The translations under genes were made by a program, and so were the position numbers. Under the pieces are notes generated by a model. That model searched no databases and was not told the origin of the DNA. It saw nothing but the letters and a program-made list of their open reading frames with translations. A DNA stretch of 64,000 bases, taken from positions 62,001 to 126,000 of the forward strand of contig NZ_JBNCMC010000007.1 in the NCBI RefSeq assembly GCF_049844995.1. The letters are read 5' to 3'. Each line of letters begins with the position of its first letter. Position 1 is the first letter of the stretch. Of this stretch, positions 7,476-16,726 are shown piece by piece. This DNA is from Luteimicrobium sp049844995. Lineage in GTDB: Bacteria > Actinomycetota > Actinomycetes > Actinomycetales > Cellulomonadaceae.

Positions 7476-9511
7476 GCCCCCGCCCGACGACGCCGCCGCG
7501 CTCGGGTGCGCCGCGCGCCGCCGCGCCGCGGTCGGGAGCTCCGCGGTCGAGCGCGACTCGCACCTCGGGTTCGCCGCGGGCTGCGGCCCGGACGGCGTCG
7601 GGCGGCGTGCCCCCGCGGAACGGGGCCCGGACCAAGGGCAACGCGAGCCCGCCCCGGAACACGGCGGCGCCGCGCCGCCCGGCTCCGGCCGCCCGCCGGC
7701 CGGCCCCGCGCCCTTCGGTCTTCCGGAAGGCCGGCCGCCCGGAGGTCCGGCTGCGCTGGGTCGCGGCCGTCGTCGCGCTCGCGCTGCTCGCGTTCCTGCT
7801 CCGGCTCGCGTACGTCCAGCTGTACGACGGCGCCGCACTCGCCGCCCGCGGGCACAACGACCGCCTCGTGACGACCGTCCTCCCCGCGGCACGCGGCGAC
7901 ATCACGGACGCGAACGGCGTCGTCCTGGCCACGAGCCAGGCCCGGTACACCCTGATCGCGAACCCGACGAGCATCGCGCGGTTCGTGCCCACGGACGCCC
8001 AGGTCGCCGCCTACCGCGGCGCGGGCGAGCTCGGCACGGGCGCGGTGGCGGCCGCGAAGCTGCTGGCGCCGCTCGTCCACGAGGACGCGAGCACGCTGGG
8101 CGCGGCGCTCAACGCGTCGTCGAAGGGCAAGCTGCTGCAGTACAAGGTCCTCGCCAAGGACCTGCTGCCCGAGGCCTGGCGCGCGATCGACGCGCTGGGC
8201 ATCGCGGGGATCTCGTCCGAGCAGACCTCCGAGCGCGTGTACCCCGCCGGCGCGACCGCGGGCAACCTCCTCGGCTACGTCGACGCCGACCAGCAGGGCG
8301 CGGGCGGCCTGGAGAAGGTCCTCGACGGGCAGCTCTCGGGCACGCCGGGCCAGGAGACCTTCGAGCGCGGCGTGGACGGCCAGCGGATCCCGACCGGGAC
8401 GGACCAGGACAAGGCCGCTCAGCCGGGCTCCGACGTCGCGCTCACCATCGACCAGGACATCCAGTGGTACGCGCAGGACGCCGCGGACAAGGCGAAGAAG
8501 GACACCGGCGCCACCTGGGTGATCGTCGTCGTCCAGGACGTGAAGACGGGCGCGCTGTACGCCCTCGCGAACTCCGGGACGGCCGACCCGAACGACTCGT
8601 CCGTGCCCGTGTCGAAGCGTGGCTCGGTCGCGGTCGAGGGCACGTTCGAGCCCGGCTCGACCGGGAAGATCATCACCATGGCCGGCCTGCTCGAGTCGGG
8701 GCTCGCGAAGCCCTCGTCGCAGTTCCAGGTCGGCTACACCTACCAGACCTCGAACGGCCAGACCTTCCACGACTCGCACGAGCACGGCGTCGAGAAGCTC
8801 ACGCTCGCGGGGATCCTCGCGGAGTCGTCGAACTCGGGCACGGTGCAGGCCGGGTCGAAGATGACGGCGCAGTCGCAGTACGACACCATGCGCGCCTTCG
8901 GCCTCGGTCAGCACACCGGGCTCGGCCTGCCGGGCGAGTCCGCGGGCATCCTGCGCCAGCCGCAGGACTGGGACGGCCGCACCCGGTACTCCGTGCTCTT
9001 CGGCCAGGGCCTGTCCGCGAACGCGGTGCAGGTCGCGGGGGTCTACTCGACGATCGCCAACGGCGGCGTCCGGCAGCCTGCGCACGTCGTCGCGTCGACC
9101 ACCGCGCCCGACGGCACCAAGACGCCCGCCGACCTGGCGGACGGCAGCCGCGTGGTCTCCGAGAAGACGGCGAAGCAGCTCACCCGGATGCTCGAGGGCG
9201 TGGTCGGCGGCGACGACGGCACGGGCGCCAAGGCGGCCGTCCCCGGGTACCAGGTGGCCGGCAAGACGGGCACCGCCGAGGCGGTCGGGAGCAACGGCCA
9301 GCTGTCCTCGATCGTGTCGTCGTTCGCGGGCTTCGCGCCGGCCGACAACCCCCGGCTGACGGTGGGCGTCTTCGTCAAGGACCCGAAGACGTCGATCTAC
9401 GGCGGCGAGACCGCCGCGCCGGTCTTCAGCAAGGTCATGGGCTTCGCCCTGCACGACCTGGGCGTCGCCCCCAGCGCGGGCGCCGCCAAGCCCTACAAGA
9501 CGACGTGGTGA
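7472..9511 (+). CDS. ftsI: Septal peptidoglycan transpeptidase FtsI (PBP3 class B)
   Basis: 679 residues. A disordered 85-residue N-terminus rich in Pro/Arg/Ala/Ser precedes one membrane helix (about 92-112), a pedestal domain beginning AARGDITDANGVVLA, and the transpeptidase domain. The active-site motifs are STGK (Ser396, Lys399), SSN (Ser452-Asn454) and KTG (598-600). The enzyme cross-links septal peptidoglycan together with FtsW. It is coupled to ftsL by ATGA and is followed by 49 nt before murE. Confidence 0.95.
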   Translation: MSPRPTTPPRSGAPRAAAPRSGAPRSSATRTSGSPRAAARTASGGVPPRNGARTKGNASPPRNTAAPRRPAPAARRPAPRPSVFRKAGRPEVRLRWVAAVVALALLAFLLRLAYVQLYDGAALAARGHNDRLVTTVLPAARGDITDANGVVLATSQARYTLIANPTSIARFVPTDAQVAAYRGAGELGTGAVAAAKLLAPLVHEDASTLGAALNASSKGKLLQYKVLAKDLLPEAWRAIDALGIAGISSEQTSERVYPAGATAGNLLGYVDADQQGAGGLEKVLDGQLSGTPGQETFERGVDGQRIPTGTDQDKAAQPGSDVALTIDQDIQWYAQDAADKAKKDTGATWVIVVVQDVKTGALYALANSGTADPNDSSVPVSKRGSVAVEGTFEPGSTGKIITMAGLLESGLAKPSSQFQVGYTYQTSNGQTFHDSHEHGVEKLTLAGILAESSNSGTVQAGSKMTAQSQYDTMRAFGLGQHTGLGLPGESAGILRQPQDWDGRTRYSVLFGQGLSANAVQVAGVYSTIANGGVRQPAHVVASTTAPDGTKTPADLADGSRVVSEKTAKQLTRMLEGVVGGDDGTGAKAAVPGYQVAGKTGTAEAVGSNGQLSSIVSSFAGFAPADNPRLTVGVFVKDPKTSIYGGETAAPVFSKVMGFALHDLGVAPSAGAAKPYKTTW

Positions 9512-9547
9512 GGCCCGGCCCCACCCGGCCGCCGGCCGCCCGCACGA

Positions 9548-9553
9548 TAGGTT
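9548..9553 (+). promoter_or_regulatory. Possible -10 hexamer for a leaderless murE transcript
   Basis: TAGGTT lies seven bases before the murE GTG, where no Shine-Dalgarno is visible. A start site at or beside the GTG would give a leaderless mRNA. There is no clear -35, and murE may also be read from upstream. Confidence 0.4.
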
Positions 9554-9560
9554 TCTTCCC

Positions 9561-11192
9561 GTGACATCCCCCGCTCCTCGCCTGCGCCCCCGCACGTCCG
9601 CACGGCTCACCCTCGCCCGGCTGGTCGACGGTGTGGCCACGGTCGACCGGGCCGCGGGGGAGGACGTCGTCGTGACGGGCGTGGGCGCGGACAACCGCAC
9701 CGTGGCGCCCGGCGACCTCTTCGTCGCGCTCCCCGGAGCGCACGTGCACGGCGCGCGGTTCGCGCCCGACGCCGTCGCCCGGGGCGCGGTCGCCGTCCTG
9801 ACCGACGCGGAGGGCGCGCGCGTCCTCGCGGCGGCCGGGAGCCCGGTGCCGGTGCCCGTGGTCGTCGTGCCCGAGCCGCGCGCGGTCCTGGGTGCGCTCG
9901 CGGCGCGGGCGTACGGCGAGCCGACCGCGCGCCTCGCGACGTTCGCGGTGACGGGCACCAACGGCAAGACGACGACGACCTACGCCCTCGACGCCGTCCT
10001 CGCCGCCCTCGGCCGCACCACGGGTCTCGTGGGCACGGTCGAGATCCGCTCGGCGGGCCGGGTCGTGCCGAGCGCGCTGACGACGCCCGAGGCCGCGGAC
10101 CTGCAGGCGATGCTCGCGACCATGGTCGACGACGGCGTCGAGGCCCTCGCGATGGAGGTCTCCTCGCACGCGCTCGCGCTGCACCGCGTCGACGGGATCG
10201 CCTACGACGTCGCGGGGTTCACCAACCTCAGCCAGGACCATCTCGACTTCCACGGCACGCTCGACGCGTACTTCGCCGCGAAGGCCGCGCTGTTCACGCC
10301 GGCGCACGCGCGCCGGGGCGTGGTCGTGGTGCCGGCCGACGGGCCCGGCCGCGCGTGGGCGCTGCGGCTGCTCGCGGAGGCGACCGTGCCGGTCGTGCCG
10401 CTCCGGCTCCCCGGCGCCCAGGCGCCCGGCGTCGGCTGGTCGGTCCGGGACGTCACGCAGTCCGCGGACCGGCAGGCGTTCGACCTCGTCCACGACGACG
10501 GGCGGCGGCTCGCGGTCGGCACGACCCTGCCGGGCGCGTTCAACGTGGCGAACGTCGCGCTCGCGCTCGCGATGGTCGTCGAGTCCGGCGTGGAGTCGGC
10601 CGCCCTCGAGGCGGCCCTGGAGCGCACGGGCGGCGTCGCGCCCGCGGTGCCGGGGCGCATGGAGACCGTGTCGTCCGGGCCGGGGCCGCGCGTCGTCGTC
10701 GACTTCGCGCACAACCCGGACGCGCTCGCGCTCGCGCTCGACGTCCTGCGCCCGACGACGGCGGGCCGGCTCGTCGTCGTGTTCGGTGCCACCGGGGAGC
10801 GCGACACGGCCAAGCGCGCCGTCATGGGTAGGGTTGCCGTCGAGCGTGCGGACGTCGTCGTCGTGACCGATGACGACCCGCACGGCGAGGACCAGGCGGC
10901 CATCCGGGCCGCGGTCCTCGAGGGTGCGCGGGACGCGCTGGGCGCGGGGGCGCACGACGTGAGGCTCGTCGAGGTGGCCCCGCGCGCGGACGCCATCCGC
11001 GCCGCCGTGCGCGACGCGGCGGACGAGGACACGGTGCTCGTGGCGGGACGGGGCCACGAGGTCTGGCAGGAGATCGACGGCGTGAACCATCCGTTGGATG
11101 ATCGCGTCGAGGCGCGCGCGGCGCTCGCCGCCCGGCAGGCCGGGGGCCGACCGGGGGACGGGGCCGCGCCGACAGGAGAGCAGGACGCATGA
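9561..11192 (+). CDS. murE: UDP-MurNAc-dipeptide ligase MurE (probably L-Lys/L-Orn adding)
   Basis: 543 residues with the three Mur-ligase domains. The ATP loop is TGTNGKTTT (131-139). MurE adds the third, diamino, residue of the stem peptide. Enzymes specific for meso-diaminopimelate carry DNPR at the substrate loop; here the equivalent segment is DDDPHGED (437-444), without the arginine, so I infer lysine or ornithine as substrate. The GTG start has a -10-like hexamer and no ribosome site. The end overlaps murF by 4 nt. Confidence 0.93.
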   Translation: MTSPAPRLRPRTSARLTLARLVDGVATVDRAAGEDVVVTGVGADNRTVAPGDLFVALPGAHVHGARFAPDAVARGAVAVLTDAEGARVLAAAGSPVPVPVVVVPEPRAVLGALAARAYGEPTARLATFAVTGTNGKTTTTYALDAVLAALGRTTGLVGTVEIRSAGRVVPSALTTPEAADLQAMLATMVDDGVEALAMEVSSHALALHRVDGIAYDVAGFTNLSQDHLDFHGTLDAYFAAKAALFTPAHARRGVVVVPADGPGRAWALRLLAEATVPVVPLRLPGAQAPGVGWSVRDVTQSADRQAFDLVHDDGRRLAVGTTLPGAFNVANVALALAMVVESGVESAALEAALERTGGVAPAVPGRMETVSSGPGPRVVVDFAHNPDALALALDVLRPTTAGRLVVVFGATGERDTAKRAVMGRVAVERADVVVVTDDDPHGEDQAAIRAAVLEGARDALGAGAHDVRLVEVAPRADAIRAAVRDAADEDTVLVAGRGHEVWQEIDGVNHPLDDRVEARAALAARQAGGRPGDGAAPTGEQDA

Positions 11193-12598
11193 TCGAGCTG
11201 ACTGCGGCCGACGTGGCCGCAGCGACCGGCGGCGCCGTGAGCGCCGCCCACGCCGGAGCCCGCGTGACGGGCCCGGTCGTCATCGACTCGCGCGACGTGA
11301 CCGCCGGGGCGCTGTTCGTCGCGCTCCCGGGCGAGCACGTCGACGGGCACGACTACGCGGCGGCCGCCGTCGCCGCCGGGGCGACCCTCGTGCTGGCCGC
11401 GCGCGAGGTCGCGGACGTGCCGTGCGTCGTCGTCGACGACGTGCAGGCGGCGCTGGGCGAGCTCGCGCGGTACGTGCTCGCGACCCTCCGCGCCGAGGCC
11501 GACGTCCGCGTCGTCGCCGTCACGGGCTCGGTCGGCAAGACGACGACCAAGGACCTGCTGGGCGCGCTCGTCACGCCGCTCGGCCCCACGATCGTGCCCC
11601 GCGGCTCGTTCAACAACGAGATCGGGCTGCCCCTCACCGTGCTGGGCGCCGACCGCGGCACGCGCTTCCTCGTTCTCGAGATGGGCGCCGACCACGAGGG
11701 CAACCTCACCTACCTGACGCGGATCGCGCCGCCCGACGTGTCGGTGGTGCTGGTCGTCGGCTCGGCGCACCTGGGGTACTTCGGGTCCGTGGAGGCCATC
11801 GAACGGGCCAAGGGCGAGCTCGTCCAGGGGCTGCGTCCGGGCGGCGTCGCCGTCCTCAACGCCGACGACCTGCGGGTCGCGGGGATGTCGCGCCTGACCG
11901 ACGGCCCCGTCGTGACGTTCGGGACGATCCCGTCGGCGGACGTGCGCGCGAGCGACGTCACCCTCGACGCGGAGGGCCGGGCGTCGTTCCGGCTGCACGC
12001 GCCGGGGAGCGAGCCGCTGCCGGTGTCGCTGCGGCTCGTCGGAGAGCACCACGTGACCAACGCGCTCGCCGCCGCCGCGGCGGCCCTCCAGCTCGGCGCG
12101 GCCCCGCAGGACGTGGCCGGCGTGCTGTCCGAGGCCGTGCCCGCGAGCCCGCACCGCATGCACGTCGTCGACCGGCCGGACGGCGTCCGGATCATCGACG
12201 ACTCCTACAACGCCAACCCCGACTCGATGCGCGCGGGCCTCCGCGCGCTCGCGGTCATGGCCAGGCAGACCGGCCGTCGCTCCGTCGCGGTGCTCGGCGA
12301 GATGCTCGAGCTCGGCCCCGACGCGCGGGGCGTGCACGACGAGCTCGGCGAGCTCGTGGTGCGGCTCAACATCCGCTGGCTCGTGGTCGTGGGCGCAGGC
12401 GCGGGCGGCATCGTCGACGGCGCGCGCCGCGAGGGGTCGTGGGGCAGCGAGGTCGTGCACGTCGCCGACGCGGCCGAGGCGGCCGAGCTGCTGCGCTCCG
12501 AGCTGAAGGAGGGTGACGTGGTCCTCGTGAAGTCGTCCAAGGGGGCGGGCCTGTGGCGGCTCGCGAACGAGCTCACCGGTGAGCAGGTGCCCGCATGA
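11189..12598 (+). CDS. murF: UDP-MurNAc-tripeptide--D-Ala-D-Ala ligase MurF
   Basis: 469 residues. Uridine-binding N-domain (VIDSRDVTAGALFVAL), ATP loop AVTGSVGKTTTKD, the SFNNEIGLPLT segment and DDSYNANPDSM of the C-domain are all present and diagnostic of MurF. It adds D-Ala-D-Ala to finish the pentapeptide. AGGAG lies about 10 bases before the ATG; 4-nt overlaps join it to murE and mraY. Confidence 0.96.
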   Translation: MIELTAADVAAATGGAVSAAHAGARVTGPVVIDSRDVTAGALFVALPGEHVDGHDYAAAAVAAGATLVLAAREVADVPCVVVDDVQAALGELARYVLATLRAEADVRVVAVTGSVGKTTTKDLLGALVTPLGPTIVPRGSFNNEIGLPLTVLGADRGTRFLVLEMGADHEGNLTYLTRIAPPDVSVVLVVGSAHLGYFGSVEAIERAKGELVQGLRPGGVAVLNADDLRVAGMSRLTDGPVVTFGTIPSADVRASDVTLDAEGRASFRLHAPGSEPLPVSLRLVGEHHVTNALAAAAAALQLGAAPQDVAGVLSEAVPASPHRMHVVDRPDGVRIIDDSYNANPDSMRAGLRALAVMARQTGRRSVAVLGEMLELGPDARGVHDELGELVVRLNIRWLVVVGAGAGGIVDGARREGSWGSEVVHVADAAEAAELLRSELKEGDVVLVKSSKGAGLWRLANELTGEQVPA

Positions 12599-13677
12599 TC
12601 GCGATCGTCCTCGCCGCGCTCGTCGCGCTCCTCGTCTCGCTGTTCGGGACGCGGTCGTTCATCCGCTTCCTCGTCAAGCACCACTACGGGCAGTTCATCC
12701 GCCAGGACGGCCCGACGTCGCACCTGACCAAGCGCGGGACGCCCACCATGGGCGGCGTCGTCATCCTGGTCGCTGCGGTGCTCGGCTGGGGCGCGGGCTC
12801 GCTCGCGACCGGGCGCGCGCCGAGCGCGAGCGCGTGGCTCGTCATGTTCCTCACCTGCGGGCTCGGGTTCATCGGGTTCCTCGACGACTACACCAAGATC
12901 CGCCAGCAGCGCAGCCTCGGGCTCTCCCCGGTCGCGAAGATGGTGGGGCAGGGCGTCGTCGGCGTCGTGTTCTCGATCCTCGTGCTGCAGTTCCCCAACG
13001 GGAACGGGCTCAAGCCGGCCTCGACGAAGATCTCGTTCCTGCGGGACACCCCCGTCGACCTCGCGTTCGCGGGCACCGCGCTCGGGGTGGTCCTCTTCGT
13101 GGTCTGGGCGAACTTCCTGGTGACCGCGTGGTCCAACGCGGTCAACCTCACCGACGGGCTCGACGGCCTCGCGACGGGCGCGTCGATGCTGGTGTTCGGG
13201 GCCTACCTCATGGTCACGGTGTGGCAGATCAACCAGAACTGCCAGCGCTTCGTCGAGTCGACGACCGCCTGCTACGAGGTCCGCGACCCGCGCGACCTCG
13301 CGATCATCGCGGCGTCGCTCATGGGGGCGTGCTTCGGGTTCCTGTGGTGGAACGCGAGCCCGGCGAAGATCTTCATGGGGGACACGGGCGCGCTCGCGCT
13401 CGGCGGCGCGCTCGCCGGCATCTCGATCGTGTCGCGGACCGAGATCCTCGCTGCGATCATCGGCGGCCTGTTCGTCATCATCCTCATGTCGGACGTCATC
13501 CAGATCGGGTACTTCAAGGCGACCGGCAGACGCGTGTTCAAGATGGCGCCCCTGCACCACCACTTCGAGCTCACGGGCTGGGGCGAGGTCACGATCGTGA
13601 TCCGGTTCTGGCTCATCGCCGCGCTCTGCGCCGGGCTCGGGCTCGGGCTGTTCTACGGCGAGTGGGTCGTCACGTGA
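12595..13677 (+). CDS. mraY: Phospho-MurNAc-pentapeptide transferase MraY
   Basis: 360 residues, a polytopic membrane enzyme that makes lipid I by moving phospho-MurNAc-pentapeptide onto undecaprenyl phosphate. Signature motifs are visible: RGTPTMGG, the Asp pair in FLDDYTK, NLTDGLDGLA, MGDTGALALGG and the histidine cluster LHHHFEL. About ten hydrophobic helices can be read. An insertion around WQINQNCQRFVESTTACYE lies in a predicted external loop. It overlaps murF and murD by 4 nt each. Confidence 0.96.
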   Translation: MIAIVLAALVALLVSLFGTRSFIRFLVKHHYGQFIRQDGPTSHLTKRGTPTMGGVVILVAAVLGWGAGSLATGRAPSASAWLVMFLTCGLGFIGFLDDYTKIRQQRSLGLSPVAKMVGQGVVGVVFSILVLQFPNGNGLKPASTKISFLRDTPVDLAFAGTALGVVLFVVWANFLVTAWSNAVNLTDGLDGLATGASMLVFGAYLMVTVWQINQNCQRFVESTTACYEVRDPRDLAIIAASLMGACFGFLWWNASPAKIFMGDTGALALGGALAGISIVSRTEILAAIIGGLFVIILMSDVIQIGYFKATGRRVFKMAPLHHHFELTGWGEVTIVIRFWLIAALCAGLGLGLFYGEWVVT

Positions 13678-15161
13678 CGCGCCAGGCCGTCGCCGCGCCG
13701 TACGACCCCGCGGGCGTGCGCGTGCTCGTCGCCGGCCTGGGCGTGAGCGGCCGGGCGGCCGCGGAGGTGCTCGCGGCGCACGGGGCCGACGTCGTGACCG
13801 TGGACGCGCGTGCCGAGGACGCCGACGTGAGCGACGCCGAGGGCGCGAGCCTCGACGGCGTGGGGCTGGTCGTGGTCAGCCCCGGCTGGCGCCCGGACCA
13901 CCCGCTGCTCGTCCGGGCGGAGCGGGCCGGCGTCCCCGTGTGGGGCGAGGTCGAGCTGGCCTGGCGGATGCGGGTGCCGCGCGACCACGGCGACGGCGCG
14001 GGCACACCCGCGCCCTGGCTCGCGGTCACGGGCACCAACGGGAAGACCACGACGGTCGAGATGCTCGCGTCGATCCTCGCCGCGGCCGGGCTCGACGCCC
14101 CCGCGGTGGGGAACGTCGGCGATCCGGTGGTCCGCGCCGCGACCGACCCGGCCCACGACGTGCTCGCCGTCGAGCTGTCGAGCTTCCAGCTGCACTTCAC
14201 GCGATCCGTGTCGGTCCTCGCGGGTGCGGTGCTCAACATTGCGCCCGACCACCTCGACTGGCACGGCTCGCTCGACGCGTACGCGGCCGCCAAGGGCCGG
14301 ATCTACGAGCGGGCGCAGGTCGCGTGCGTCTACAACGCGTCCGACGCGCGGACGGAGCGCCTCGTGCGTGAGGCGGACGTGGAGGAGGGCGCGCGGGCCG
14401 TCGGGTTCACGCTCGGCGCGCCGGGTCCGGGGCAGCTCGGGCTCGTCGAGGACGTGCTCGTCGACCGGGCGTTCCACCTGCCGTTCGACGACCCGGCCCG
14501 GCACGCGTCGGCCGCGGAGCTCGGCACGCTCGACGACCTCGCACACCTCGCCGGCCCGGGCGGGACGGTCGCGCCGCACGTCGTCGCGGACGCGCTCGCC
14601 GCGGCCGCGCTCGCCCGCGCCGTCGGGGTCCCGGCCCGCGCGGTGCGCGAGGGGCTGCGGGCGTTCCGGCCGGGCGGGCACCGGATCGAGACCGTCGCGA
14701 CGGTCGACGGCGTGGGCTACGTCGACGACTCCAAGGCCACCAACGCGCACGCCGCGGCCGCGTCGCTGGCCGCCTTCGCGCCGGGGACGGTCGTGTGGGT
14801 CGCGGGCGGGCTCGCCAAGGGGGCGACGTTCGACGAGCTCGTGGAGCTCCGTGCGGACCGGCTGCGCGGCGTCGTCCTGATCGGCGTCGACGCGACCCCC
14901 CTCGCGGACGCACTGGGCCGACACGCGCCCGACATCCCTGTCGTGCGCGTCGACCCCGGAGACACTGGTGCGGTGATGACCCGAGCCGTCGCCGCCGCCC
15001 GCACCCTCGCCCGCCCGGGCGACACCGTGCTGCTCGCGCCCGCCTCGGCGTCGATGGACCAGTTCCGGTCCTACGCCGAGCGGGGCGAGCTGTTCGCGGG
15101 TGCCGCCCGCGCGCTCGCGCCCGCCGACGGCGGGTCGGCGGGCGAAGGGTCGGTGGCATGA
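13674..15161 (+). CDS. murD: UDP-MurNAc-L-Ala--D-Glu ligase MurD
   Basis: 495 residues from GTG 13674 (GTGA overlap with mraY). The N-terminal Rossmann-like domain has VAGLGVSGRAAAEVL; the ATP loop is TGTNGKTTTVEML; the C-domain contains YVDDSKATNAHAA and LLAPASASMDQF, all typical of MurD. It adds D-glutamate to UDP-MurNAc-L-Ala in the cytoplasm. The protein is somewhat longer than the E. coli enzyme because of an internal stretch (about residues 245-295) rich in Asp, Ala and Gly. Confidence 0.95.
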   Translation: MTRQAVAAPYDPAGVRVLVAGLGVSGRAAAEVLAAHGADVVTVDARAEDADVSDAEGASLDGVGLVVVSPGWRPDHPLLVRAERAGVPVWGEVELAWRMRVPRDHGDGAGTPAPWLAVTGTNGKTTTVEMLASILAAAGLDAPAVGNVGDPVVRAATDPAHDVLAVELSSFQLHFTRSVSVLAGAVLNIAPDHLDWHGSLDAYAAAKGRIYERAQVACVYNASDARTERLVREADVEEGARAVGFTLGAPGPGQLGLVEDVLVDRAFHLPFDDPARHASAAELGTLDDLAHLAGPGGTVAPHVVADALAAAALARAVGVPARAVREGLRAFRPGGHRIETVATVDGVGYVDDSKATNAHAAAASLAAFAPGTVVWVAGGLAKGATFDELVELRADRLRGVVLIGVDATPLADALGRHAPDIPVVRVDPGDTGAVMTRAVAAARTLARPGDTVLLAPASASMDQFRSYAERGELFAGAARALAPADGGSAGEGSVA

Positions 15162-16648
15162 CGGGAGCGCCCGGCGTCACGCGCGCACCGCGTGCGACGG
15201 GCACGCGCGCCCAGGCGGTCCCCGCGGCCAAGCCCCGGGCGGCGTCGGGGGGGAAGGCCGCGAGCCGGCCCGCCAAGGCTGCTGCGCGGCCGAAGCCCAA
15301 GCGCTCGACGCTCGCGACCGTGTGGGACAGCCCGCTCGCGACGTACTACCTCGTGGCCGGCGTCACGGCGACGCTCCTCGCGATCGGGCTCGTCATGGTG
15401 CTCTCGAGCTCGGCGGTCACGCAGATCGCGAAGGGCAACTCGCCGTTCGGGGTGTTCCTCCAGCAGGCCCAGTACGCACTCATCGGGATCCCGCTCCTGC
15501 TCGTCGCGGCGCACGTGCCGGTGCGGATCTACAAGCGGTTCGCGTGGGTCGGGCTCATCGGCGCGCTCGCGCTGCAGTGCCTCGTGTTCGTCCCGGGGAT
15601 CTCCAAGGAGGTCGGCGGGAACCGGTCGTGGATCCACGTCGGCGGTTCCGTCCAGTTCCAGCCGGCCGAGGTCGCCAAGCTCGCGCTCGTCGTCTGGCTC
15701 GCGACCGTGCTCGGACGCAAGCAGCGCCTGCTCGGGCAGGCACGCCACGCGATCATCCCCGCGGTGCCGGGTGCGCTCCTCGTCATCGGCCTGGTGCTCG
15801 TCGGCAAGGACCTGGGCACGGCGCTCGTCGTCATGATGCTGGTCGTCGGGGCGTTCTTCGTCGCCGGTGTCCCGCTCCGGCTGCTGGTGGCGGGGATGGG
15901 GATCGGCGGCATCTTCGTGTGGCAGCTGTTCCTGAACGGGAACTCCAACCGCGGAGGACGGATCTCCGTCCTCCTCAAGGGCTGCGACCCGAACGGGGCC
16001 AACGCGCAGGAGCTGTGCTACCAGACCATCCACGGGATGCAGGCCCTGGGCTCGGGAGGCCTGACCGGGGTCGGGCTCGGCGCGAGCCGTCAGGCGTGGG
16101 GGTACCTGCCGGCGGCGTCGAACGACTTCATCTTCGCGATCATCGGCGAGGAGCTCGGGCTGCTCGGGGCGGGCCTCGTGCTCGTGCTGGTCGGGCTGCT
16201 CGGGTACGCCTGCTACCGGGTCGTGCGTCGGCACGAGGACCCCTTCGCCAAGGTCGCCGCCGCCGCGATCGGATGTTGGATCGTCGGGCAGTCGCTCGTC
16301 AACGTCGGGGTCGTGATCGGCGTCATCCCCGTCATCGGGGTGCCGCTCCCTCTCATCTCCGCGGGCGGCTCGGCGCTCGTCACGACGCTGGTCGCGATGG
16401 GCATCCTGCTGTCGCTCGCGCGCACCGAGCCGGGGACGTCGGAAGCGCTCGCCGCGAGGCCGTCGATCGCGCGCCGGACGCTCGGCGTCGTGGCCGGAGC
16501 CGGCCGCCGGAGCCCCCGCACCCCCGTACGATCAGGCGGAAGCACTCAGTCGGCACGAAAGGCGCAGCCGGCACCAAGCGCCCGGTCGGGACGAAAGTCC
16601 CCGTCAGGACGAAAGGCCCACCGCGGGCGCGAGCGCCCCGCGCGCTAG
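15158..16648 (+). CDS. ftsW: Septal peptidoglycan polymerase FtsW (SEDS family)
   Basis: 496 residues. A basic Ala/Pro/Lys-rich N-terminus (about 50 residues) leads into a SEDS membrane core with about ten helices. Family signatures include VGGNRSWI, QFQPAEVAKLALVVWLA, VGKDLGTALV, NDFIFAIIGEELG and GVPLPLISAGGSALV. FtsW is the glycosyltransferase partner of FtsI. The last ~60 residues form a basic tail rich in Arg, Ser, Gly and Lys. It overlaps murD by 4 nt and is followed by 78 nt before murG. Confidence 0.95.
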   Translation: MTGAPGVTRAPRATGTRAQAVPAAKPRAASGGKAASRPAKAAARPKPKRSTLATVWDSPLATYYLVAGVTATLLAIGLVMVLSSSAVTQIAKGNSPFGVFLQQAQYALIGIPLLLVAAHVPVRIYKRFAWVGLIGALALQCLVFVPGISKEVGGNRSWIHVGGSVQFQPAEVAKLALVVWLATVLGRKQRLLGQARHAIIPAVPGALLVIGLVLVGKDLGTALVVMMLVVGAFFVAGVPLRLLVAGMGIGGIFVWQLFLNGNSNRGGRISVLLKGCDPNGANAQELCYQTIHGMQALGSGGLTGVGLGASRQAWGYLPAASNDFIFAIIGEELGLLGAGLVLVLVGLLGYACYRVVRRHEDPFAKVAAAAIGCWIVGQSLVNVGVVIGVIPVIGVPLPLISAGGSALVTTLVAMGILLSLARTEPGTSEALAARPSIARRTLGVVAGAGRRSPRTPVRSGGSTQSARKAQPAPSARSGRKSPSGRKAHRGRERPAR

Positions 16649-16726
16649 CCGGCGGCGCGCCCGCCCACCCGCACGCACGACACCGGCCCGCCGGGCCCGA
16701 ACCAGGAAGCACCAGGTCCTCAGCTC

